Shown: positions 55,736 to 64,000 of the stretch, in pieces | Numbering within the stretch: position 1 is the stretch's first letter | How the letters are laid out: every line of letters starts with the position of its first letter | Assembly (NCBI GenBank): GCA_029204225.1 | Contig: CM055107.1 | Location: 4,537,079-4,601,078 of the forward strand | Reading direction: 5' to 3' | Length of the DNA: 64,000 bases | DNA from: Diphasiastrum complanatum | Lineage: Eukaryota; Streptophyta; Lycopodiopsida; Lycopodiales; Lycopodiaceae | Made by a program: the position numbers and the translations under genes | Notes under the pieces: generated by a model | The model's input: the letters and a program-made list of their open reading frames with translations, nothing else | What the model was told of the DNA's origin: nothing | Database searches by the model: none

Positions 55736-55813
<78 letters not shown>
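55736..55813 (+). repeat. (GA)n microsatellite just before the hAT start codon
   Basis: It ends six bases before the ATG at 55819, so if transcribed it would form most of the 5' UTR next to the start codon. Confidence 0.95.
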
Positions 55814-55818
55814 CCACC

Positions 55819-56068
55819 ATGCCGAGGGATAGGGATCCCTTGTGGGATCACATCACCATTGTTGCGGCCTATGGCACATCGGGCACGAAGAGATGGACTT
55901 GCAGATACTGTCACCAGTCTTACACTAGAGAGCCCACACGCATCAGGGCACATTTGTTACGTTTGAGGGGGTGCGAGATTGCCCCTTGCATGCATGCTCT
56001 TGACCTGCTACTCACTCCTGTTGCATCAGAGGAGGTTGGCCCTTCGAGGATGGGGCCCAGACCGAGAG
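55819..56068 (+). CDS. hAT transposase exon 1: BED zinc finger
   Basis: It starts at ATG 55819 in a strong context (GCCACCATGC). It encodes MPRDRDPLWDHITIVAAYG, then RWTCRYCHQSYTREPTRIRAHLLRLRGC: the aromatic residues, C-x2-C and H-x(7)-C of a plant BED finger, which binds DNA in hAT transposases. It ends in phase 1 at GAGAG|GTAAAC. The intron 56069-56239 ends TTTTTGGCAG. The exon is intact. Confidence 0.82.
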
Positions 56069-56239
56069 GTAAACATTCAACTCTAAGACTCTTACACTTC
56101 AAACATTGATCAAGTTTTAAGTTTTAACTCAAGTCTCACATGATACATCAAGTCTGAAGTTTCAAGTTTCAAGTTCAACGATCATTGATCATCTAATTTC
56201 TAAATTGATTATTGTATTGTAATTTGTCTTTTTTGGCAG

Positions 56240-56455
56240 ATCGAGATGCAGTCACGACGACACAGCCAGAGGCCACCACATCACGCCCCCCAGTTGCCAT
56301 CCACTCACCCCTCGCTTCCCATGGCTCAGAGGACAGAGCTGCAGATGAGGCAGGGCCTAGTACCCGGCCTGACCCGCCTTCTGGTGCAGGACCCTTGACA
56401 CCACCTCTAGCCACGACCATACTGGCACCACATCATCCACCTGAGAGAGGGAGAG
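56240..56455 (+). pseudogene. hAT transposase exon 2, left part, broken by a Gypsy insertion
   Basis: It opens with D-R-D-A-V-T-T-T-Q across the splice junction and continues as a Pro/Ser/Thr-rich linker (RPPVAIHSPLASHGSEDRAA, PDPPSGAGPLTPPLATTILA) to PERGR at 56455. There the LTR of the Gypsy element begins. Without the insert the frame would continue at 62771, so the break is the insertion itself. Confidence 0.8.
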
Positions 56456-56813
56456 TGTTACGAGCTCGTAACCAGTGCCGAACCCTAGAGAACACAGATA
56501 GGTCAGATACCACAGTCAGGGTCGTGTCCAGCGTACATGACCAACAGGGCAAGACAGTGTGAGTAGTGTGCCCCAGCACGGTCCATAGCTATGGCGGGCC
56601 TAACACAGCCTAGGGACCCTGTCAGCAGGATAGGACCCCCAGTTGGGTCCCGACGTGCAGTCGGCCACGTCAGTGCCACGTGGCCGACACTTGGCAGTTG
56701 CATGCTACCAGTCCTCACACTGGGCTAGGAGGGGCTTACTCTATATCAGGGAGTAGGCAAGGTTGGGTGGATCAGTTAGTGTTTGCCCTACTGTGGTGTT
56801 AGGATCTATTACA
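56456..56813 (+). repeat. 5' LTR of the complete Gypsy, 358 bp
   Basis: It has TG…CA ends and a possible TATA box in CTTACTCTATATCAGGG. It differs from the 3' copy by A/G, C/G and C/T at three sites and by no indel. Confidence 0.95.
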
Positions 56814-56814
56814 C

Positions 56815-56827
56815 TGGTATCAGAGCC
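56815..56827 (+). other. primer-binding site of the complete Gypsy
   Basis: TGGTATCAGAGCC, complementary to the 3' end of initiator tRNA-Met, one base after the LTR. A 790-bp leader (56828-57617) without a long ORF separates it from the gag start. Confidence 0.93.
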
Positions 56828-57617
56828 ATCTCCATCCTAGGGAGTTTAGGACAGCAGTAGAGAAAGCTATCAGAAGATAGGAAGTGTTTCTCAGATTCTC
56901 AGAGAGGAATAGAGGAGGAGGATCGCTGTAGGAGCAGCCTTCAAACTTCTGATTTCCACTGAGAAATCACAGTAGCAAGGAGTTAGATTCCAAGTGTAGG
57001 TAACTCGCTGAAAAAACAGCTGTTTCTCACTGAGTTCAGAGGATTCTCTATAGTTTTCCCAGCGAAATTAGAGTAGGAAGAAGCCAGCACCTCCATCGCT
57101 GTACAGTCAGAGACCTACATCCGATTTCCAGGGAAAAAGTTACTGGTTCTCAGCGAGTTGGAAGCCAAAAAAGAGGAGCAGGGCCAGCGCTGCCAGTGCT
57201 TCTGAAAATCTGGTTTTTCAACAAGTTTTTGGGCCCCAACGTCAGAGATTTGGAGCAAGAGGATTCCTACCAGATCAGCGAGTAGGAGACTTCTGAAATT
57301 TCAGAACTCAGAAGGGTTTTTGGACTTCAGATTTGCCTTTTTGTGGACAAGTTGGATTGCAATCAGACCAGCGAGCTACTATCCTCAAAAAAACCGGGAA
57401 ATTTAGTACCGTTTTGAAGCCTCAAACTGGCATTTTTCGGAACAGCAGGTCTGAAATCTTGGGGAAAAGAGCTGAAAGGGTTCCTCTTCATTCTTTCTTT
57501 GGAAGTACAGTCCTCAGAAACAGCTAAGTCATCTTTCCTTTCCCTTGTACAGTTGTAAATTAGTCTTTTAGACTTTTTTCCTTCAGAAGTTAAGGTAGCT
57601 CTCTTTCAGTTTCGAAG

Positions 57618-60600
57618 ATGACCAGTCCTCAGGGACCTGATCAACCCCAGGAGAGAGGCTTCGACGAACTTGAAACAGAAGCCTTGGCTTACAGAAAAGG
57701 GAAGGAACCTATGGAAGTAGAAGAACAGGAACAGTTCGCCGAAGAACTCGACGAACTGGTTACCAAGGAGCAGTTCCTCCAATTGGTAACAGAGGTGGAT
57801 GAACTGAAGCTGGCATTAGCCAATTTCAAGTCCAGTGTGGACGACTCGTTCGCTGAACTCAAAAACTTGATTTTGAGTTCCGCGAAAGGAAGCCTTCCCT
57901 CCACTTCTCAGTTATCCCCTTCTCCACTTCCATCAGTTTCGGGTGAGACTTTACGGTCTCACCCCAGTGTTTTTAAAGATTTAAAGCCTCCTACTTTTAA
58001 TGGGGAAGAGAAGGATAGAAATGCAGATATTCTACAAACCTTCCTCAGCAAATGGAAGAACATTCATGCTCTTAAACAGACCCCTGACCATTTGCAAGCA
58101 ATTGAGGCCAGTCTTTCTTTAGGGCCTATGGCCTATAAGTGGTGGTTAAATCTCCAGGAGACTGGGCAGACTCCCCGGTCATGGAAAGCTTTTGAAGAAG
58201 CTTTCCTAAGAGAATTTCTACCAGAGAATGAACTTGATAGAGCCTGGGAAGCCTGGGAAAGAACAGTAATGGACAAGTCCCTCATCCAATATATCTCGCA
58301 GTATCGAGAGGCAATTTTAAAGATTAAAAATATGGATGACTATCAAAAAATCAGGGGATTTGTCCGTGGCCTCAAAGATGAATATAAAGTAGAGGTCCAG
58401 AGAAACTCGCCTACTACCCTTGAGCAAGCTCTCAGATATGCTCAAATCTATGATGATTCAGTGGGTAGGAAGAGAGCGAGACAACAACCACTTTCTGAGC
58501 AGCTTCCTCAGAAAGACTTTCAATTTAAAAAGAAATTTTTAAAAAGAAAGAAAGAAGATAAATTTAAAGGTGAAGCTCCTCAGAAACGCCCTTCACTCAT
58601 ACAGCCCTTAAAACCAGATGATTTTGAGAAAGCCAAACAAGAACGTTTGTGCTTTGTGTGTATGGGCAAGGGACACACAGTCAGACAGTGTCCCAAGGGG
58701 CCTTTCACTAAAAAAGATAAAAAACAAGTTCATCTTGTTCAGACTGTATGTTTCCCCAGTGACTCGGCAGCTTCCGAGATCAAAGTGTATCATGAAGATC
58801 ATGAACACTGTTGCCAGCTGACCTCTGCAATGCTAGCGAGACCCTTCAGCTTTGGGCCGCATGACCTAGTACGTATGCATGGGAAAGTTGGTAACCAGTC
58901 AGTAAGAGTCATGGTTGATGATGGGGCAACCCATAATTTCATCAACCACACCCTGGTTAAAAAGCTTAAACTACCAGAAGTACCTAGTCAGCATAGGTAC
59001 ATAGTTTCATTAGCTAAGGGTGAAGATAAAAAAATATGGGAAACTATGGTAAGTAAGTTAAATCTTGGTATTCAGGGGTACCAAGATCAAATAAACTTTC
59101 AGATAATGCACCTGGATCGAACAGACATTGTTCTCGGGAGAGATTGGCTCTACAGTTTAGGACCTTCCCTCCACAGAAACTATCAGGAGAACACCCTCAG
59201 CTTTCAGTATAAAGGCCGAGAGATCCAGTTGCATGGGGAGCATGATGTTCCCAACAGCCCTATGGTCTGCAGTTCAGAGCTCTGTCAGCTAATCGGAGAC
59301 GAAGACCATCAGGTATTCTTATGTGACTTTCAGTTGATTCCTGAAGTTTCTATTTCCAGTTCTATTCAGCAGAAAATCAGTAAATTAGAAACTTTATTGT
59401 CTAAATTTAAAGATGTTTTTCCTGAAGATTTGCCACATGGTTTACCACCTAGCAGAGAGGTAGATCATGTAATAAACCTAGTACCAGGTACAGCACCTGT
59501 TTCTAAACCTCCGTATCGGGTCAGCCGAATAGAGGATGAAGAAATAACTAGGCAGTTAACAGACTATCTTGGGAAAGGCCAAATTCAGACCAGTAGTTCA
59601 CCATGGGCCTCACCAGTCCTATTGGTGAAAAAGAAGGAGGGGTCTATGCGTCTTTGCGTAGATTACAGAGCCCTCAATAAAGTCGCAATTAAGAATAAAT
59701 ACCCTATGCCTCGGGCAGACGAGTTGTTTGATCAACTCGACGGGGCTAAGTTTTTCAGCAAAATAGACCTCAGATCGGGATATCATCAAGTCCGTATAAA
59801 ATCGGAAGATGTCTCGAAAACAGCTTTTAGGACTCGTCACGGTCATTATGAGTTTAAGGTGATGCCATTTGGGCTCACAAATGCTCCAGCTACCTTTATG
59901 ACCTTGATGAACAGTGTCCTCAGACCATACTTGGGTAAGTTTGTAGTCGTATTTTTAGATGACATCCTCGTTTACAGCAAAACCAGGAAGGAGCATCTAA
60001 AACACCTCAGAAAGGTGTTTCGACTGCTCAGAAAGCATAAGCTTTATGCTAAACAATCCAAGTGTGAATTCTTCGTTGAAGAAGTAGCATATTTGGGTCA
60101 CATTATCTCTTCAGATGGGATTAAGATGGACCCAAATAAGGTTAAAGCCATACTCAGTTGGCTGAGACCTCAGAATATTTTGGAACTTCAAATCTTTCTT
60201 GGTCTGGCGGGATATTACAGACGATTTGTCAAGGAATATGCTCAGATAGCAGTCCCTATGACAAATCTCCTTAAGGGGAAGGGAAAGGAGTTCATTTGGG
60301 AGTCCGCACAACAGGAGAGCTTTGATGCTCTCAAAACAGCCTTAGCTACAGCACCAGTTTTAAAGGTCGTCGACCCCAATCAGCCATTTGTGGTCGAAAC
60401 AGATGCTAGCGACTTTGCAATAGGTGCTGTGCTAACTCAGGGTGGACGACCAGTTGCGTTCGAGAGTAAAAAACTCGAGCCAGCACAGACTAGGTATAGT
60501 GCCTATGAAAAGGAACTCTTTTCTATAGTCCATGCCCTTAAGACTTGGAGGCATTATTTGTATGGTGCCAACTTTGAGGTCCTGACAGACCATGAGAGTC

Positions 60601-62396
60601 TCAGATACCTTTGCAATCAACCTGAGCTTAGAGGTCGGAAAGCTCGTTGGGCAGAGTTGATGCAAGAGTTTGACATGTCTATCAGATATAGGCGTGGAAA
60701 ATTCAATACAGTAGCAGATGCCCTTAGCAGAATGCCTATGATAAACGAGCTGAGTTTTACTCAGATTCGTAATGAGTTACTCGAGTCCTTGAGAGGGAAA
60801 TGCCAGCATGATGCATTCTTCTCTATTATCTGGAACTCAGTCCAGAACAGACAGTTACAGACTCCAGAACCAGTTCCCGGGGCTGGTGCCAGTTCATCCA
60901 AGAATACGGCAGCTTCCGTTGAGGATGATGATGAGTCCGAGTATACGTCGTCAGATGACGTTGAGGATTCTGAGCCTGTATTACCCAAGCAAACCCCAGT
61001 GGTTGAGGGTCAGTTGACTCAAGGATTCAAATGGAAACAGTATTCCATTCAGGATGAGTACTTGCTCTATAGAGATAGAGTATGTGTCCCCAATTCAGAG
61101 GATTATAGGCAACAGGTCCTATATGAATGTCATGACAATCCTAGCGCGGGACACCCAGGCATACAGAAGACCTATGAGCTTCTTCGTAGGCAATTTTTCT
61201 GGCCCAGTATGAAAAGGGACGTCCACCAGTATGTAACCAGTTGCCAGAAATGTCAAGTAAATAAAGCAGAGCGTTTAAAGGCAGGAGGGTTGTTGCATCC
61301 CTTAGAAATACCAGCTGGTAAATGGGAGAGTATCTCCATGGATTTTATAGTAGGCCTGCCTAAAACCCAAAAGGGTAATGACGCTATATGGGTCACAGTT
61401 GACCGTCTGACCAAAATGGCTCATTTTATTCCGACCAAAACAACCGTTAGAGCTCCAGAGTTAGCGAGGTTGTTTGTAGACGGGCTATTTAAATTGTACG
61501 GTCTACCTTCCGGCATAGTCAGCGACCGGGACAGTAAGTTTACTGGAAATTTTTGGAAGGCAGTATTCCGTCATCTCCATACTAAACTTAATATGAGTAC
61601 CACCGACCATCCACAGACGGACGGTCAAACAGAAAGGGTAAATCAAGTGTTGGAGGATATGCTTCGTGCATACGTCAGCAAGAGGCAGACTAATTGGGAG
61701 GAGTATCTCTCGATATTAGAGTTTGCTTACAACAGTACCAAACATTCAGCTACGGGATACAGCCCATTTATGCTGATGTACGGTTTTCAGCCACGCTCAC
61801 CCACAGCTGTAGGGTTTAAACAAGAAAAAGTTGAAGCAGCCAGAAACTTTTTAGAAGACTTAAACCAGATGATAGAACATGCTAAGCGTAGCATTAGACA
61901 ATCCCAGGATCGAGCCAGGCATTATGCAGATCCACACAGACGGGATGTGCAGTTCTCCACTGGTGAGAGAGTCTACTTGAGAGTCCCAGTTGACTGTAAA
62001 ACCCTCAAATCAGGAGTGTGTGCTAAGTTGTCTCCAAGGTATTGTGGTCCCTTTACCATCAGTACGAGACTAGGCGAGGTCACCTATGAACTAGAACTCC
62101 CACACAGCAGTAAGGTTTTTCCAGTTTTTCATGTAAGTCAGTTACGAAAAGCCTTAACCAGATCAGATAATCTGGTAGGGGACAGTGTTCTAGTTCTCCC
62201 ATTGGATCCTCAACAACCTCCACATGAACCAGAGGAGATTCTTGATAGTAGAGAGACGCAGACTCGTCATACTCTATACCGAGAATATCTGGTTAAGTGG
62301 AATGATCAGCCTGTTGAGAATGCCACTTGGGAAAGAGGCAGCGTCCTTCGCAAGATTTTTCCAGACTTTGTCTTAGAGGACCAAGACGGTTCTTAA
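57618..62396 (+). CDS. Gypsy chromovirus gag-pol polyprotein, intact
   Basis: 1592 codons, no stop. Gag (about residues 110-290) has the retrotransposon gag pattern ([28 protein letters not shown]). The zinc knuckle [14 protein letters not shown] is at about 345-358. The protease has [10 protein letters not shown] at about 431-440; note D-D-G instead of the usual D-S/T-G. RT (about 640-830) has [28 protein letters not shown] and catalytic FLDD at about 779. RNase H (about 920-1040) has [14 protein letters not shown] and [10 protein letters not shown]. The H2C2 finger is at about 1165-1215. The integrase core has D-D-E at MDFIVGLP (about 1241), VSDRDSKF (about 1304) and [10 protein letters not shown] (about 1337). 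A GPF module and a chromodomain ([10 protein letters not shown]…YLVKWNDQP, about 1537-1592) end the protein. It copies the element RNA and integrates the cDNA. Confidence 0.95.
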   Translation: MTSPQGPDQPQERGFDELETEALAYRKGKEPMEVEEQEQFAEELDELVTKEQFLQLVTEVDELKLALANFKSSVDDSFAELKNLILSSAKGSLPSTSQLSPSPLPSVSGETLRSHPSVFKDLKPPTFNGEEKDRNADILQTFLSKWKNIHALKQTPDHLQAIEASLSLGPMAYKWWLNLQETGQTPRSWKAFEEAFLREFLPENELDRAWEAWERTVMDKSLIQYISQYREAILKIKNMDDYQKIRGFVRGLKDEYKVEVQRNSPTTLEQALRYAQIYDDSVGRKRARQQPLSEQLPQKDFQFKKKFLKRKKEDKFKGEAPQKRPSLIQPLKPDDFEKAKQERLCFVCMGKGHTVRQCPKGPFTKKDKKQVHLVQTVCFPSDSAASEIKVYHEDHEHCCQLTSAMLARPFSFGPHDLVRMHGKVGNQSVRVMVDDGATHNFINHTLVKKLKLPEVPSQHRYIVSLAKGEDKKIWETMVSKLNLGIQGYQDQINFQIMHLDRTDIVLGRDWLYSLGPSLHRNYQENTLSFQYKGREIQLHGEHDVPNSPMVCSSELCQLIGDEDHQVFLCDFQLIPEVSISSSIQQKISKLETLLSKFKDVFPEDLPHGLPPSREVDHVINLVPGTAPVSKPPYRVSRIEDEEITRQLTDYLGKGQIQTSSSPWASPVLLVKKKEGSMRLCVDYRALNKVAIKNKYPMPRADELFDQLDGAKFFSKIDLRSGYHQVRIKSEDVSKTAFRTRHGHYEFKVMPFGLTNAPATFMTLMNSVLRPYLGKFVVVFLDDILVYSKTRKEHLKHLRKVFRLLRKHKLYAKQSKCEFFVEEVAYLGHIISSDGIKMDPNKVKAILSWLRPQNILELQIFLGLAGYYRRFVKEYAQIAVPMTNLLKGKGKEFIWESAQQESFDALKTALATAPVLKVVDPNQPFVVETDASDFAIGAVLTQGGRPVAFESKKLEPAQTRYSAYEKELFSIVHALKTWRHYLYGANFEVLTDHESLRYLCNQPELRGRKARWAELMQEFDMSIRYRRGKFNTVADALSRMPMINELSFTQIRNELLESLRGKCQHDAFFSIIWNSVQNRQLQTPEPVPGAGASSSKNTAASVEDDDESEYTSSDDVEDSEPVLPKQTPVVEGQLTQGFKWKQYSIQDEYLLYRDRVCVPNSEDYRQQVLYECHDNPSAGHPGIQKTYELLRRQFFWPSMKRDVHQYVTSCQKCQVNKAERLKAGGLLHPLEIPAGKWESISMDFIVGLPKTQKGNDAIWVTVDRLTKMAHFIPTKTTVRAPELARLFVDGLFKLYGLPSGIVSDRDSKFTGNFWKAVFRHLHTKLNMSTTDHPQTDGQTERVNQVLEDMLRAYVSKRQTNWEEYLSILEFAYNSTKHSATGYSPFMLMYGFQPRSPTAVGFKQEKVEAARNFLEDLNQMIEHAKRSIRQSQDRARHYADPHRRDVQFSTGERVYLRVPVDCKTLKSGVCAKLSPRYCGPFTISTRLGEVTYELELPHSSKVFPVFHVSQLRKALTRSDNLVGDSVLVLPLDPQQPPHEPEEILDSRETQTRHTLYREYLVKWNDQPVENATWERGSVLRKIFPDFVLEDQDGS

Positions 62397-62407
62397 GGGG
62401 GAGGGAG
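62395..62407 (+). other. polypurine tract of the complete Gypsy
   Basis: AAGGGGGAGGGAG, directly between the gag-pol stop codon and the 3' LTR; it primes plus-strand cDNA synthesis. Confidence 0.92.
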
Positions 62408-62765
62408 TGTTACGAGCTCGTAACCAGTGCCGAACCCTAGAGAACACAGATAGGTCAGATACCACAGTCAGGGTCGTGTCCAGCGTACATGACCAACAGG
62501 GCAAGACAGTGTGAGTAGTGTGCCCCAGCACGGTCCATAGCTATGGCGGGCCTAACACAGCCTAGGGACCCTGTCAGCAGGATAGGGCCCCCAGTTGGGT
62601 CCCGACGTGCAGTCGGCCACGTCAGTGCCACGTGGCCGACACTTGGCAGTTGCATGCTACCAGTCGTCACACTGGGCTAGGAGGGGCTTACTTTATATCA
62701 GGGAGTAGGCAAGGTTGGGTGGATCAGTTAGTGTTTGCCCTACTGTGGTGTTAGGATCTATTACA
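62408..62765 (+). repeat. 3' LTR of the complete Gypsy, 358 bp
   Basis: Same length as the 5' LTR with three substitutions. It is followed by the GAGAG target duplication and then hAT coding sequence. Confidence 0.95.
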
Positions 62766-62770
62766 GAGAG

Positions 62771-63059
62771 GTAGACGGGGCCGCACTACACAGATGAGGG
62801 GTAGGGAGTACTATGTGTCCAGCTTCGCTCCCAAAGCCATGGCAAAGGCAGAGGTTGTCGTTCGACAGTTGTTCTACACCTACGATCTGCCATTTCATCT
62901 GGCTAGGACCCCGGCATGGAGGAGGGCGATGAGTGCAGTGAGTGCGATTGGGCAGGTGTGGCCGGGGCCATCTTGTGAGCACCTGAGGACGAAGGGACTT
63001 CTTGATGAGCGGGCTTCTGTTGACCAGAAGCTAGAGCCTCTCGGGAAGGCATGGGCCCA
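62771..63059 (+). pseudogene. hAT transposase exon 2, right part
   Basis: It continues the frame left at 56455. It holds AEVVVRQLFYTYDLPFHLAR and TPAWRRAMSAV, the conserved hAT pattern (F-Y--GI-F-L-R-P-F), followed by GPSCEHLRTKGLLDE. It ends at CCCA|GTATGT in phase with exon 3. The sequence itself is undamaged; the gene is broken only by the Gypsy insertion. Confidence 0.8.
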
Positions 63060-63452
63060 GTATGTACTACTATCCTTTTAAATTTATGCATTGTAATTCG
63101 TAAACTTTAATGACTTTATGATGATTGATCTGAGATCATTGATATGTATTATGTAGTATTTACATTGTAATTTTTACATTAAGTTTTCATACATTGTGCC
63201 ATGTGGTGGCATTGCACATGCCACAATGCATACTTATTAGTTGTTAATTGCAGCTAGCTATTTATGTTTAACCATGAATCATGAATCATGATTGTAATTT
63301 GTCAATATTCAAATGATCATTTGTCATTAAAATTTGCCATGAAATTTGAATTACGATCTCGGATCTATCATCTTGTCTTGTCACTTGTAAGTTGTGCAAC
63401 ACTGCAATGTGAGTCGTGAGTCGTGACTTGTCACCTGTGAACTTTCAACTAG

Positions 63453-63640
63453 GTATGGTTGCACCATCATATCTGATGGTTGGAGCAATACGAGGAGGCG
63501 CCACATATTGAATATCCTGATGTCTTCGTGCATGGGGACGATGTTTCTCAGATCCATTGACACTTCTGGGGAGGCAGTCACGGGCGACTACATGTTCTCA
63601 CACATTCGAGCTGCCATTGAGGAGGTCGGACACAACACGT
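63453..63640 (+). pseudogene. hAT transposase exon 3 (DUF659-type)
   Basis: After acceptor AACTAG it reads YGCTIISDGWSNTRRRHILN, then MFLRSIDTSGEAVTGDYMFS and AAIEEVGHNT. This matches the DUF659 region of plant hAT transposases, which contains the first catalytic Asp (SDGW). The 3' end is uncertain: available GT donors do not give a clean phase match to the next exon. Confidence 0.75.
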
Positions 63641-63834
63641 TGTATACATGTATATATATTATACTTATTACAATTTGCTATAATGTTTAATGGTAATTTG
63701 TAAATGTTAATGTTGAATGTTCATTGTTCAATGGCGATTGATTAACAATGGATTATGGTTCACTAAGCAGTTGCCACTGAGCACTTGAATTCGGAATTCC
63801 AAAGTCATGCACATTGCATTGTATGGTTATGCAG

Positions 63835-64000
63835 GTGGTCACAGATAATGCGTCAAATTGCGTCTCCATGGTAGGCTCGTTAATGAGACCTACCCCCACA
63901 TCTTTTGGACACCTTGTGCTGCACACTGCCTGGACTTGTTGGTCGAGGATGTGGCCAAGAGTCCATGGATTGTGGAGGTGGTGTGTATTGCACGGTTCTT
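63835..64000 (+). pseudogene. hAT transposase exon 4 start, with a frameshift
   Basis: After acceptor ATGCAG it reads [12 protein letters not shown], carrying the second Asp (TDNA). Then, in a shifted frame, it reads [20 protein letters not shown], the CxxH motif region of hAT transposases, and continues to the window end. The frame change near 63,870 shows that the hAT gene has at least one lesion of its own besides the Gypsy insertion. Confidence 0.75.

Larger units (their letters stand above)
56456..62765 (+). mobile_element. complete Ty3/Gypsy chromovirus inserted in the hAT exon
   Basis: The element has 358-bp LTRs at 56456-56813 and 62408-62765 that differ at three positions, with TGTTAC…TTACA ends. 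The PBS is TGGTATCAGAGCC at 56815-56827 and the PPT AAGGGGGAGGGAG lies just before the 3' LTR. One uninterrupted 1592-codon gag-pol frame spans 57618-62396. The target duplication is GAGAG (56451-56455 and 62766-62770). Total length is 6310 bp. The short LTRs, single ORF and C-terminal chromodomain place it among plant chromoviruses. The exact clade (for example Reina or Galadriel) is not determined. Confidence 0.95.
53154..64000 (+). other. EGY1 intron 4, longer than 10.8 kb, open at the window end
   Basis: After FGAITQ no exon continuing the conserved FKSILPDR-type sequence is found before 64,000. The intron holds two LINE-tail-like pieces (54.0-54.56 kb), a hAT transposon (from about 54.9 kb) and the intact Gypsy inside it. 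Positions 53,154-54,000 show no recognised element. Confidence 0.75.
54905..64000 (+). mobile_element. hAT DNA transposon, 3' end beyond the window
   Basis: The proposed 5' end is CAAGGTTGCATCGAACCG at 54905, followed by clustered GGTTCGAACC palindromes. The coding part has a BED zinc-finger exon, a second exon split by a Gypsy element, and DUF659/transposase-type exons that run to the window end. If the start is right, the 8-bp target duplication on the left is CTCCCTGA (54897-54904). The right end is outside, so the terminal repeats and target duplication cannot be confirmed here. Confidence 0.75.

Noticed and set aside
56503-56718. 71-codon minus-strand frame repeated at 62455-62670
   Set aside because: It lies wholly inside each LTR copy and repeats because the LTRs repeat; there is no sign of a gene.
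1-64000. CRISPR arrays, operons, bacterial promoters or terminators
   Set aside because: No regularly spaced repeats with unique spacers and no prokaryotic gene organisation; split genes and LTR elements show a plant nuclear genome.

Overview
The window is nuclear DNA of a seed plant. It holds pieces of two split nuclear genes buried in nested transposable elements, and nothing bacterial, organellar or CRISPR-like. A decayed reverse-transcriptase fragment near 40.6-41.2 kb looks Penelope-like. In plants such elements are mainly known from conifers, and the multi-kilobase to 20-kb introns agree, so a conifer or other gymnosperm is my best guess. The species is not determined.

Layout: (1) 1-6.1 kb, three Ty1/copia fragments on the minus strand, including one clear 5' LTR with primer-binding site. 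(2) 6.4-12.7 kb, the last two exons of a glutathionyl-hydroquinone reductase gene (+), separated by a 5.8-kb intron containing a Gypsy chromodomain/LTR relic. (3) 14.3-19.1 kb, an L1-type LINE (-) with target-site duplications and a deleted RT core. (4) 19.8-22.7 kb, a copia RT/RNase H relic and an unidentified GC-rich coding-like block (-). (5) 22.7-28.5 kb, AT-rich DNA with no recognised gene. (6) 29.1-53.2 kb and beyond, exons 1-4 of the chloroplast site-2-protease-like gene EGY1 (+). Intron 1 is about 20.9 kb and intron 4 runs past the window end.

Intron 1 of EGY1 holds a Gypsy element whose 3' LTR was invaded by a second, opposite-strand Gypsy. It also holds another Gypsy relic broken by the Penelope-like piece and by a MITE, and two copia LTRs with an internally deleted copia body. 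Intron 4 holds a hAT transposon (BED finger plus DUF659-like exons). Its second coding exon is split by a structurally complete Ty3/Gypsy chromovirus (56,456-62,765) with a 1592-codon open frame, matching 358-bp LTRs, PBS, PPT and a GAGAG target duplication.

The two host genes are unrelated in pathway. One recycles glutathionylated quinones and the other is a plastid membrane protease. The most unusual local structure is a pair of complementary composite microsatellites, (TG)n(AG)n and (TC)n(AC)n, flanking EGY1 exons 2 and 3. They could base-pair over about 78 bp in the pre-mRNA.
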